64,000 nt of DNA, from assembly GCA_963942565.1 (NCBI GenBank), contig OZ012684.1, positions 72,064,895 through 72,128,894 on the forward strand, read 5' to 3'. Under the pieces are notes generated by a model that did not search any database, was not told the DNA's origin, and worked only from the letters and a program-made list of their open reading frames with translations. This document shows positions 1-9,895 of this stretch, one piece after another; within the stretch, counting starts at the first letter, position 1; every line of letters starts with the position of its first letter. A program made the position numbers and the translations under genes. This DNA is from Maea johnstoni (Eukaryota > Annelida > Polychaeta > Spionida > Magelonidae).

Positions 1-2771
1 TCTCTGTAGTGCCCCTTCACTGAGATCATTCACATCCTCATATTGATAGCAACGTTCCCTTTTCACATGTTACACATACAATCTCTGGTATATATGGAAC
101 TTAAAAAGCTTTAAAACAAAAAGGAACAGGGTACATGATAGAAAATATCAAAATTATTCATTCCGCATAATATCCAGTTCTACTTGAACCAAACTAGTCA
201 CTTTAAATGACAATATTATATAAGTATTATGATACGAATTGAAGTAACATAACTGAGTGGCCTGGATTTGATGTGGTTGTGAGTTTTCCCATTGTTATAT
301 AACGTTGGAGGTTTTTGTGGCATTCTCCAGATGTGTGATCACTGGTTGGGATTTTTGAGCGGTACACTCTAGTTGTAAGCCCCGCTAGTAGACCTTCTAT
401 CTAATCTCTCTATCTCTGTACATACTAGCTAGTTCCTATTGTAACAGAAAAATGTAAGATAATAATCATTGATTTCTAGAATAGTTTCATGTAATACATT
501 TCATGTTGAGTTTGTCCTTAGAATGCTTCATTGTAAAGCTATTGTAGTCATATACAAGTTTTATTGTCAGATTTGCACTCCAGTTCAAAATGCAAATTAT
601 CTCAATAAATAAAAACACATACTTGAAAGAAGAATATTGAAATGAGTGGGATAAAAAATCTGGTTATAACAGTAAGACATATGCAGTTGGTGCCTTTTCG
701 ATTAAAGGAAGAACTTAGTAATAATAAAATCAGTCCTGTTTTAAAATTTTCTGAATAATTTTACTGTGGTGAATTTACAATTACCATGAAAGTCACTCCT
801 AAATATTAACATTGTAGGTGTAAACTTAACAAAATTCAGTTTCCCATGATATCTTCTAATACAGATTGAAAATGCTATCATTATTAATTTATTATAACCA
901 TACACAAATTCTCCTCCTAACTAATAATTAATCAAATGCAAAACATGATAAATGGGTGGGTTTTTTTCCTTTGAAAACTGCATGCCTCATTTTTTCCCTA
1001 GAATAACTTAATATTAAGTGACTTTGTGCATGGATAAAATCAATTTATCACCAAGATTATTTTGTAGGTCTTCTAGTCATAGCCTTCTTTTTTCTCGTCG
1101 GGGGAGGGAAATTTTATTTTGTACCTTGAATGCATACATAGGCATGCTGGAGCAAGGGGTAGTTAATTTATGGATATGTAAAATAAGCCTCTGACAATTA
1201 TGAGGAATTTAAGGGTGAAAGTTATGGAATAAGGATGGATTCAATACGTTCTTTAAAAGTCGGTTTTCCTCAATTTTCTTATTTGCCAAAAGTACCAAAA
1301 GACCAATGAAGAAGTATTAGGATATAGTCCCATCTACATTTCATCGAAATTGGCAGACTTCACTATTATCATTACTTGCATACTCCCCAAAGAGCTGTCT
1401 GAAATGCACAGCGATGCACAATATACAGTACACTAATAACATCGAAGTTAACATTCTCAATTTCAATATGGCTGCATATACACTAAACAAATAGTTTAAC
1501 AAATAGTTCAACTCATAAACAACTAATGATTAACGATTCATACAAAAGGATTATTTAAGATATTTGATGTTGTCACAAAAATGCATTACATGAATGAATC
1601 AACTGTTGTTAGGACCAAAATGTTAAGCCATTTTACATGTGTATTAGTCATATTGTTAAGCGTATCAAAAAATGCTTTTTAGATCATTGTAGAATGTATG
1701 GTATTTTGTAGGTTTAAATTTTTTGTGACATTAGAAATAACTGATTTATGCAACATTTAGAGTAAGGAAAATACATTGCTGATGCATGCGACAGGGCTTA
1801 AATAGTTTGTCAAGGCAAAAGTCAGTCTTGAATGAATATCAAAAAGTAGGAACGAAAATTTTGTACATAAACCTCATGGAAAGTGGATGAAGCAGTTTAT
1901 AAAGATGGTTTGAATTGATGATTGTTACTTATGGTAAATTCTGTTTTTGTTCTCCTTTTGTTTCAAGATTTCTTTCGCAGTGACAGAACTGAAGGTAGAC
2001 GCACAGATTCACATCATTTTGATATTTTTGCCATGCGTGGATGCTCTGGTACCCAGCTTACAGAATGCAACAATTCCTAGAAACAATAAACAATTTGCCT
2101 CTATGTATAGCCCCCTTCGCTAGATGACTTAGAATCAGAAATGAACCTACCTAAATCAAATACGAATCCTCTCCTCATCTTTGACTTGGTTGTTGTGATG
2201 TTGGATGTTGATGTGTGATTTTTTACGATAAATTGAAATTCCTTTCATTTCAGTGTTAATTCATCTGCATGTCTGTCCACTCTCCTGCCCTGTATTTTTC
2301 TCTTTGCAAGTTGCCCATTGCAGTGCATTTTTCTTGAACATATTTCTACAGTTAATATTTGCTTTGAATGACTGCATGGGTAGTCTAGCTTTGGTTTTGC
2401 AATGTTACAGATATGAACGTTATTTAGTAAAATTGTGTCATATGACGAGTAAGAGGCAAGCGGAAATAGGCGGCTATTATCTCATTACTCACATGTCTAT
2501 AAAATAATCATTCTGCCAGACCGGAATTTCTATGCCAAATGTGGGTAAAATAATTATCGTTACACACAGTAATAACATATTTTGTAATTGTGCATGATTG
2601 ATAACTTGACTGCTTCAAAAATGTACTTATTTCCCTTCAAATTAGAAAATAATTATAATTGTCATCTTAAATTGAAGAGATAGTGCTATCTTACCATGGT
2701 AAAAGACATCTATCAAACCTAAGTTTACAGGTTTTATCATAAGATGAGAGCATGGAATCTTGGAATCCAAG

Positions 2772-2772
<1 letters not shown>

Positions 2773-2834
<62 letters not shown>
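2773..2834. repeat. (TG)n microsatellite
   Basis: About 31 uninterrupted TG units, followed by a shorter interrupted TG run to about 2860. The long His-Thr and Cys-Val open frames over it are artefacts of the repeat. Confidence 0.97.
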
Positions 2835-2835
<1 letters not shown>

Positions 2836-3949
2836 ACATGTGAGAGTGTGTGTGTGTGTACGTATATATGTTGGCAGTGCATTTTTGTTCTCCCATGCAC
2901 ACATGGCAAAAGATAACGTTATTTCAACTTTTAATTTTCATCTAGATTACCCCAGACCAATAAGTGCCTCACAAAAGGTCCTGGATTCAACATCTGGTTC
3001 ACTTAGCAGTTCAATTGAATATCCCAATCTACCTTATTTGCTGATACTTCATTCATTCAGTTTTTCATCTTCATTTTGTTTAGTCTCTGATTTTTATGCA
3101 CTTTTCACTCATTTCTCTTCATCAGGGAATGGGAATTAAAGTCCTCTAATATTTCCGTATCATTTACTCTTATTATACTTTTTTCTATAATCTATCTGTC
3201 ATTATAGTTTTAAGTTCTCTTCAGTATTTACAATAAACTTTAAATCAGCCTGTTCTTATTGATAGAATATTTGATGTAGCCTTTTGCTATTATCAGTCAA
3301 TTCATACCAATTTATATTATTTTCTATGACTATCAAACTATATTCTTTTCTTTGTTTTTCACACATTTATGATGATCATCACTCCTCTCAACTGCTGAAC
3401 ATGTATAAAAAAGTATTCAACCCAAAGACTTCGCTTCAAATTCAAAATATTTAATTCAGAACTGGTCTAACCTAGCCAGTTCTATAGTAAATATCATATA
3501 TTGTCAATTCTGAGTTGGATGTGATATATTCAACAATAACAATTATTTTATATTTCTCATGGTTTAGGTCTGTGTAAATACCAATTGCTATCTGTATAAT
3601 TGTATGAGCCAGGTGATTATGGTGACTGACTTGACTCTCTGCATGAACCACGATTCTTTGATACTGATGAAAAATATTTGCATCTCTATCTAGATCCTAT
3701 GAATATAACTGGCTTTACCAATGTACTCGGTTCTGCAAAGTTGCCTGTATGAGTTGATTTGATTGCATTATGTGCATTCTATACTGTATACTTTTAAACA
3801 CTATTAAGATATTTTATTTCTATTGAAAATTATGTTTAGATGACTTTCATCCATGCATAGGCCATTTCTACCATTATAAAGCCAAGCTGCCATGAAACAT
3901 GCATTGTTTGAAAAAAAAAGAAATCTAGATATACATATATATTTATATT

Positions 3950-4030
3950 TCACCTACCGTATTGCCTACCTACCCTATTTTTTCTGGACTGTTATAGGAA
4001 ATGAACATTTTTAGGCCTTATATACATGCA
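3950..4030 (+). repeat. Dispersed repeat fragment, copy 1
   Basis: A CCTACCTACC-rich stretch is followed by a GGAAA..AACA..TTTTT..TAGGCCTTATA block. The same order of blocks recurs at about 39540-39600 in the same orientation. It probably marks the end of an interspersed repeat whose body I cannot delimit. It directly precedes the 81-bp repeat at 4076. Confidence 0.5.
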
Positions 4031-4075
4031 AAAAATTTTCACTTGAGAAAAACCACTCTTATGTCATATCTCTCC

Positions 4076-4156
4076 AAGAGGTGGCAGTCTTGTGAGATTG
4101 TCAGGAAGGGTTTCCTTATTGTCAAAACACCACTGATCCAACCATATTGTACATAA
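4076..4156 (+). repeat. Direct repeat flanking the first MAP7 exon, copy 1
   Basis: Shares the blocks GAGGTGGCAGTCTT, AACACCACTGATCCAACCAT and A-TGTAC/GTACACAT with 5176-5260, in the same orientation and with a few differences and small indels. It ends only about 28 nt before the splice acceptor of the exon at 4184, so the two copies bracket a 1.1-kb block that contains the exon. Confidence 0.75.
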
Positions 4157-4183
4157 ATGTCACAACTATTATGTCATTTGCAG

Positions 4184-4416
4184 ACCCAGCGAAGATGAAG
4201 GAGCGAGAAGAACGCATACGCTTGGCGAGGGAGAAACAGTTGGAAGAACAAAAGAAAAAGCTAGAGGAACTAAAGGAAGCACAGCGTATGGCCAGAGAGT
4301 TCCGCGAAAAACAGGAGGCCGCCCGTAGAAATAAAATCGAAGAACTAAGACACAGAGATGAGGAACGACGAAGGGCCGTGGAAGAACGCCGACAAAAACA
4401 TTTGGATATGGAACGG
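4184..4416 (+). CDS. MAP7: MAP7/ensconsin-family exon, N-terminal charged coiled coil
   Basis: This internal exon encodes about 77 residues, almost all charged (DPAKMKEREERIRLAREK, then EEQKKKLEELKEAQRM, ending EERRRAVEERRQKHLDMER). The EERRRAVEE-RRQ segment matches the EERRRAAVEEKRRQ segment of vertebrate MAP7, part of the microtubule-binding N-terminal coil. Members of this family coat microtubules and recruit kinesin-1 through a C-terminal coil that is not in this window. The acceptor is ATTTGCAG|AC at 4183/4184, so the exon needs one base from an upstream exon. The donor is CGG|GTGTGT at 4416/4417, phase 0, which is a weak consensus. An in-frame stop follows soon after the donor, so splicing here is required. 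The reading continues naturally into the phase-0 exon at 45795. Direct repeats flank the exon. The family call is from remembered homologues; the exact paralogue is not determined. Confidence 0.87.
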
Positions 4417-4481
4417 GTGTGTAGATCTTGATATTAATGATACGTTTTCCTATATGTTTGTGTTGTAAAATTCACTTTTAG

Positions 4482-4517
4482 GGAGGCATTGCTGAAGGGA
4501 GCTGCTCAAGATTGGAG
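4482..4517 (+). CDS. Candidate 36-nt cassette micro-exon of the MAP7-like gene
   Basis: The sequence between TTCACTTTTAG and GAG|GTAAGA is exactly 36 nt, open, and phase 0 at both sides. It would insert 12 residues (GGIAEGSCSRLE) between the codons for HLDMER and ERRDALL without shifting frame. The donor is better than that of the preceding exon. The intron between them (4417-4481) would be only 65 nt, which is short for a metazoan. Inclusion would interrupt the coil with a flexible Gly/Ser insert. This is an inference from splice sites and phase only; it may be chance. Confidence 0.35.
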
Positions 4518-5175
4518 GTAAGATTCTTGCCAAGTTTCTGTTAGCTGGTGTATGAATTAAGGTCTATGATATCTGTCTATTTTTTGTGTGACCCTACCGT
4601 ACACCTGTCCCATCCACCCACTTAACAGCAAATGTGCAATTTAAGACTTTGACAACACACCCTTTCCTTTCAAAACCTAAAGTTGCTATATGTCTCTCTC
4701 TCTATATATATATTTAACATTGTATGGCTAGTTGATGAATATCTTCATTTAACGAGCAGTTAATTAAATTTGAGTGCTGTTATGAAAAATGCATTTACTT
4801 GACGTATAAAGGTAGGATGTCACACCCTTAATACTTGACCTACGAAATCTTTCATGCCTTACCATTCAATACCCGCTACCTAGGGGCACGTTTTCCTTTC
4901 CAAGAATGTATTTGTACCTTTAAATAGGTACATCATGCCCTTCTCCTTTGCTGTTAGTGATAGAACATCCAGTGGATTGTGGTTGATACATTTTCACATA
5001 AAAATTATGTATAGATAAAAGTATATTGTAGTCACGTACTTGTTCAATGGTGATAAAACCACCAAACCATCCCAAGGGTGAGAAAAAAACAAAGTATATG
5101 AATAGAGATATGTCAAATATGATAGCCTTGATTTGCTTTCATGTTTATTCAGTTTTATGCTTATTTAAGATCTGT

Positions 5176-5260
5176 CAAAGAGGTGGCAGTCTTCTGAGAT
5201 CAGTCAGATAAGGTTTCCCTACTATTAAAACACCACTGATCCAACCATATAGTACACATA
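5176..5260 (+). repeat. Direct repeat flanking the first MAP7 exon, copy 2
   Basis: Second copy of the repeat at 4076-4156, about 1.1 kb downstream and in the same orientation. The shared end block ACACCACTGATCCAACCAT is identical in both. The stretch between the exon and this copy (4518-5175) is otherwise unremarkable non-coding sequence. Confidence 0.75.
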
Positions 5261-5492
5261 GATTGTACAATCCACCCTCACTTTGAGATAAAAGGGCTAC
5301 CTTGAGAGGCTGCTCATCCAATTGGGGATAATAATTATTTATCTGTGCGATTGTCTTACAGCTTAGCTGAGTGGCGTGTAAGCATGCTATGATGTTTTGA
5401 TATGAACATATTCCTCTGCATGTCTAGACTAGCCAAAGGTAGGTCTCCTGAGTATGTTGCTCTAATAGGATATTTTGCTGTGGTGTTTTATG

Positions 5493-7251
5493 CAGTGCAG
5501 AAAACAGTATCACAGGTCTTTCGCGCCCAGCTGGGTGCGAAAACTTTTTGACTTACCTGCCCAACTGGAAGCTTACCTGCCCAACTTTGGGAGTGAACAA
5601 TTGGAAATTTACCAGCCCAACAGAAGACTTGTATGCCCATTTTCTTTTCAGGTACATTTCACTTGCCCAAATACATTCCACGGATTTTTCATGTTATATT
5701 GCACTTAACCTATTAGGCGGGTGGCCAAATCCTTAAAAGAGCTCTAGAAATACTTTTGATGGCGTTTTTCGTTAAAAGTTGTCATCCATGCTTATTCATC
5801 TCTACATAGGGTGGGCATTAGTGCACGGGTGGATGACACATTTGATTTTGCTGCATAAGGGAATTTTGGGGCATTTTATGCAAAGAAATCACCAAAAAAG
5901 CATGTTTTTTGGGATTTCCTTCTAGGAAATAGTTTTTTCGAGATAGAAACTCAAAACTTGCTACAAGTGTGATCAAGAGGATGCTTTTGATCTTAGAACA
6001 TGTTGCGTTAGCGTGACTTCAAGGAACCCCCTGCTTTGAGTGATTTTGAGGGAAAAATCATCAAAAATGAGTGATTTTTGTAATTTCCCACAAATTGAAT
6101 GTCATCCTGTGGACTATTCCAAACTCTCAACTAAATAGTTTGGGTTTAGAAAACTAACCAAGAAGGTGTAGATACAGAACGTGAGTTATTTTTGAATATT
6201 TTCATGGCATTTTACAGAAAAAATGGCATTAAAACTAGTGATTTTAGGGATTTGCCTCTTGAAGGTGCAATTTTCATACTCAAAACTTGCCACAAATGAT
6301 TTCATAAGGATGTCTATGATAATCAAGTGTTTTGTGTTAGTATGAAATGTATCTGACTCCTGCTGTGAGTGATTTTGGGGTAAAAACCTCTAAAATAGCG
6401 GGATTTTTGTAATTTCTCATTCATTTGAACAAAGGTATATTATATCTTATACCAAAATTCTAGCCTGATATTGTTGTTACAGAAAATCAACCAAGAATAG
6501 GCATGTAGGAGAAATCAGTTATGTTTGCCAACCTATGACTTGCTAAATTTTGGGGTATTTTACTGAAAAATGACCAAAAGCATGCGTTTTTAGGAATTTG
6601 CTTCTGGAAAATGCAGCCTCGGAGCCTCCAAAGTAGATGTATAAAACTTGCCACAAAATATGTTCAAATTATAATCACTTATCAACCCACATTAACTGTG
6701 CACATTGCTAGGTTTTCTTTATTTGAAAATAAAAGAAAAACAACACATTCAAAATTGCTCTAACAAACAAGATTTATATCAAGACAATTTATTTTTCATT
6801 TTAAAAGGATTAAATTATTATCTAAACAAAAAGGAAGTGGGTGATGTGTACATATTCTCAGCAACAATAGAAGTTTGATTACATAACCTTAGACTGCACT
6901 ATAACAGAGACACATCTGGCCTATTCCTAGACTAATTTAATAATAACTACAAATGATCAAATGTGATATATTCTCAGCAAGATGCTCTACAGGTGCATCC
7001 ATACACATCTTCTTGTGAGACACTCTGCCAGTGCAGACTGGCTCACATAGTTTTTTTCTTGATTATTCCATACCAGCTGAAACTGAATTCAGGCTGAGAG
7101 AGCTGCAAACTGAGACAGTGGCTGTTTTAACAGCCTCACGCTTGGCCGCACACTTACTGGCCCAGTTGGGCAGGTCAATTATGAGGTATACCCGCCCAGC
7201 AGGAAACTTACCAGCATTGGGCGGGTGGGCGCGTGTCCGTTTTCTGCACTG
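5493..7251. mobile_element. Non-autonomous hAT-like DNA transposon, 1759 bp, 6-bp TSD
   Basis: Both ends carry the terminal inverted repeat CAGTGCAGAAAAC (5493-5505, and its complement at 7239-7251). The hexamer TTTATG lies immediately outside both ends (5487-5492 and 7252-7257), as expected for a target-site duplication. CAGTG-type termini suggest the hAT superfamily, though a 6-bp rather than 8-bp duplication points to one of the short-TSD hAT subgroups. Subterminal regions repeat CCTGCCCAACT-type motifs on opposite strands. The interior has no transposase frame. It consists largely of three diverged tandem units of about 340 bp beginning near 5871, 6208 and 6555, each with ATTTTA-rich and CAAAACTTGC-ACAA blocks. 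Confidence 0.85.
5871..6660. repeat. Three ~340-bp diverged tandem units inside the hAT-like element
   Basis: Units start near 5871, 6208 and 6555 with a G-CATTTTA/GTATTTTA block. The first and second continue through GGGATTTCC/GGGATTTGCC, CTCAAAACTTGC-ACAA, GTGATTTTG-GG and GATTTTTGTAATTTC. The third is truncated after the CAAAACTTGCC-like block (TAAAACTTGCCACAAA). The divergence suggests the amplification is old relative to the element's tidy ends. Confidence 0.75.
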
Positions 7252-7423
7252 TTTATGTTAATGCCACTGTATTCTATCTATTAGGAAACCTATTTTCATG
7301 AAATATTAGCATTTTTGAATGCGGGTGAAGTTGACCTAAGAATGAGTTTATGTTGACACCACTCTCTTTACTACCACTTGTACTAAAAGATAACTATCTT
7401 ACTGGGGCGCACACATGCAGGCT

Positions 7424-8418
7424 CAGGCCTTGACATTAACTTTTTGAGGCACTTGCCCGCAGGGCAAGTGCCTCAAGGCTTTCACTTGCCCAAGCAAGTT
7501 TTTACTGGTCGGCCGGGCAAGTAGCTAGGAGGTTTCACTTGCCCGCAGAAAATTTCACTTGCCCGCAGAAAAATGTGTGTGCAGCTTAACATAGGAGTTT
7601 TAGAGTGCTTCTGAGGGTTGAAAGTTGTATTTAGTGATTTTCAAATGTTCCATGTGACCATTGCCTGTCCTGATAATGATATGTGGGTCTGACCCATATG
7701 GCTTGCCATTATGATGGGCATATATATCTATAAGACAAGATCTTTAGAAAAATTTGACGGAAATTTTCTACTTATCAAACCCTCTAAATATCTCAAACAT
7801 AATTTAATTTATGTGAAAGGTGTAATAACATAATTTGTGCAATACAGATTAAAGGAAAAAAGAGTTGTCAATATGATAATCATATAAAGTACTAAACTAG
7901 TACTTAATACTACTCTACTTCTTGTTCGAAGTTATCCATGTTATTGTATATTTAATTGATTATTTCTACCTTCAAAATAACTATATCCACTAAGTTTTTA
8001 TATAACAAAAAAAGATTTTGTCCTTCTTCCCTTGTGGTCGGACAGTTCAGAAAGATCGATGGGTAGACCGATTTACACCCATAAAAACACCGCGGCACAT
8101 ATAATTCATGTACCGGTATGTGCCGCGGCATATGAGTTGAAAAAAATCTTTCGCCCTCAGAAGCCACTTTTCAGTTGCCAAGATACGCCGCGCCAAAAAG
8201 AAATTCAAAGTTCAACACCTGAAAAGAAGATTTCTTTCTGGCAGTTTAGTTACTACCACGGGCAAGTGGCTGAAAAATGTACTTGCTCGATCTTATCAGA
8301 TGCATCATGCGTCTGATATTCTACTGTTCAGCCGGAACAGTAACTGAACAAAATCACTTGTCCGACAGCCCGAGTCACTCGTCTCGGACGATAGGACAGC
8401 CCTTAATGTCGAGCCCTG
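7424..8418. mobile_element. Non-autonomous hAT-like DNA transposon, 995 bp, 5-bp TSD
   Basis: The left end reads CAGGCCTTGACATTAA and the right end, on the complement, CAGGGCTCGACATTAA: 14 of 16 positions agree. AGGCT sits directly outside both ends (7419-7423 and 8419-8423). CAGGGCTCGACATTAA is a familiar hAT-type terminus; the 5-bp duplication suggests a short-TSD hAT group. There is no transposase frame. Subterminal structures are striking: a perfect hairpin with 15-bp arms and a 3-nt loop at 7444-7476, repeated CACTTGCCCGCAGAAAA motifs at 7533-7573, and matching GGGCAAGTG and CACTTGTCCG motifs near the right end. A further perfect 12-bp inverted repeat lies at 8090-8128. Confidence 0.85.
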
Positions 8419-9399
8419 AGGCTTTAAGAACAGGGATTTCATCTTGGAATTGAAGGTTGGGGAGGGGGCTGTTGTTACCTTGAAAGGAAGAAAATTGACA
8501 TTTTGATTTTTAAGGAAGTCACTTTTTGTGGTGTTTTGCACCTCTTTGCTTTTCACAAATATGCTCGTGACAAATTATAGCTGCTGTTGTAAGGGCTATA
8601 GAACAGGACTATAAAGTGATACATATGGCTTCTGTGCTGCGGATAATGTAGGACCCAGGATATAAATGATCCCTTTTTATGTCACTATTTGTAAAAGTCA
8701 CAATGAAAGACTGAGAGGCTTTTTATGTTCTATGCTTTGCATCGACTGTGCCTGGCACACCTACTTGCTTTCCAACAGTGCTCATTCAGCTGAGAAAAAA
8801 TCAACAATAACTGTTGTACATGTGTCATTATTTGTTCATGGCCAATATCAATAAACACTGAATATAGCCGTTTCCACATACAGCCACCATTTGTCACTGT
8901 GAACATTCAGTATCATGCCCGTATCGCATGCAACATGATAATATTAGCACAGAACACTGCATGGCCTATCGGTTCCTAGATTAATCTCTCTAGCCGAGGG
9001 GGAGGAATCTCTTAACAAAATCCTGCATAGCCTGTCTGTGGTGGACTTTGTTTGTACAGTGATGAGGATTTTGTTTGTAGAAGGCTGAAGACAATGGTGT
9101 GGTAGCTTGAGGCTGCCGGGATTTAGTAACCTGGAGCGGGGTCTCTCTCTCTCGCTCTCTGCGTCGTCTCTCTGTGTCCCGTGCTCTTATTGATTCCTCT
9201 CAGTGTAGACATTGATTCCGGGCGGCGGCTGGGGAAGTGCAGCGCTGCATTAGCGCTGGCAAACGTTCCTCCGCTAGTCAGTATTGATCACGGACACCTG
9301 CGACACCTTCACTGGCTGCTGCTGACTAATGTACGAGTCAGCACCTACCTGAGCACCCACAGCTCGCGACATCTTATCCTAACTACCTTCTTGTGTAGC
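8419..9399. other. Non-coding intron with a GC-richer, CpG-containing block near 9.1-9.35 kb
   Basis: Most of this stretch is ordinary AT-rich intron. Between about 9110 and 9350 the sequence becomes clearly richer in GC and CpG (a CTCTCTCTCGCTCTCTGCGTCG run, then GGGCGGCGGCTGGGG and GCAGCGCTGCATTAGCGCTGG). It may be a regulatory element or an untranslated exon. I found no convincing splice pair or start codon and make no gene call. Confidence 0.35.
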
Positions 9400-9718
9400 C
9401 AGACATAGTCTTACCCAGCAGGGCGTCTGGGTGCCATTGGGACACCCGAACCCTAAAAAAGAACTTCTCAGGACACCCACATTTTTTGTGAGCAATTTCT
9501 TAAAAAGTCCTTTTCATATATATATGATTATATTTTTCTTACCCCAATATCAACCCCATGACATTGTATAAGGATATTATGCCTTATTCCAATAGGTAAA
9601 AACATATTTGTGGTTGTAATCTGAGTATATTTTAGTCTCTCTTGAAAAATAGGACGCCCAAAGATTTTACAATGGGCAATTTTGGGCACCCAGTATCTAA
9701 ATCCTGGGTAAGACCCTG
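9400..9718 (+). mobile_element. hAT-like MITE, family M1 copy A
   Basis: The left end has AGTCTTACCCAGCAGGG followed by TCTGGGTGCC. The right end, on the complement, reads CAGGGTCTTACCCAGG and then ACTGGGTGCCC, so the two ends are inverted repeats of about 30 bp with an internal mismatch block. The same arrangement recurs at 30446-30683. There is no open frame. A CAGGG terminus suggests hAT. A clear target duplication is not visible for this copy. Confidence 0.75.
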
Positions 9719-9870
9719 GCTAGAAACATGAATTTTCCACGTTAAAAAAAGGTTTTAGGTTACAGGGTTGGCTTATTATCCTCTTGGTGTTTACAGTAAT
9801 GTAAATTGCAATCACTAGGTTATACAATTTTCAGGTTACAAGTTAAAATATGGTATGTGTACTGATCCAT

Positions 9871-9895
9871 CCCCCCCCCCCCCCCCCCCCCCCCC
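9871..9895. repeat. Poly(C) tract, 25 nt
   Basis: Uninterrupted C run following GATCCAT. It is one of five long C/G homopolymers between 9.8 and 27.3 kb. Confidence 0.95.

Larger units (their letters stand above)
1..4075. other. Non-coding, probably upstream intron of the MAP7-like gene
   Basis: I see no credible coding exon here. The exon at 4184 starts part-way through a codon, so at least one exon must lie further 5', but I could not recognise it in this stretch; it is probably outside the window. The sequence is AT-rich with a TG microsatellite at 2773-2834 and a repeat fragment at about 3950-4030 that recurs near 39.54 kb. Short open frames (for example about 2253-2507) have no recognisable domain. 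Confidence 0.6.

Noticed and set aside
2253-2507. 84-codon plus-strand frame
   Set aside because: No domain, no splice context, ordinary AT-rich composition.
2642-3139. Open frames on both strands rich in His-Thr and Cys-Val
   Set aside because: They are created by the TG microsatellite at 2773-2834.
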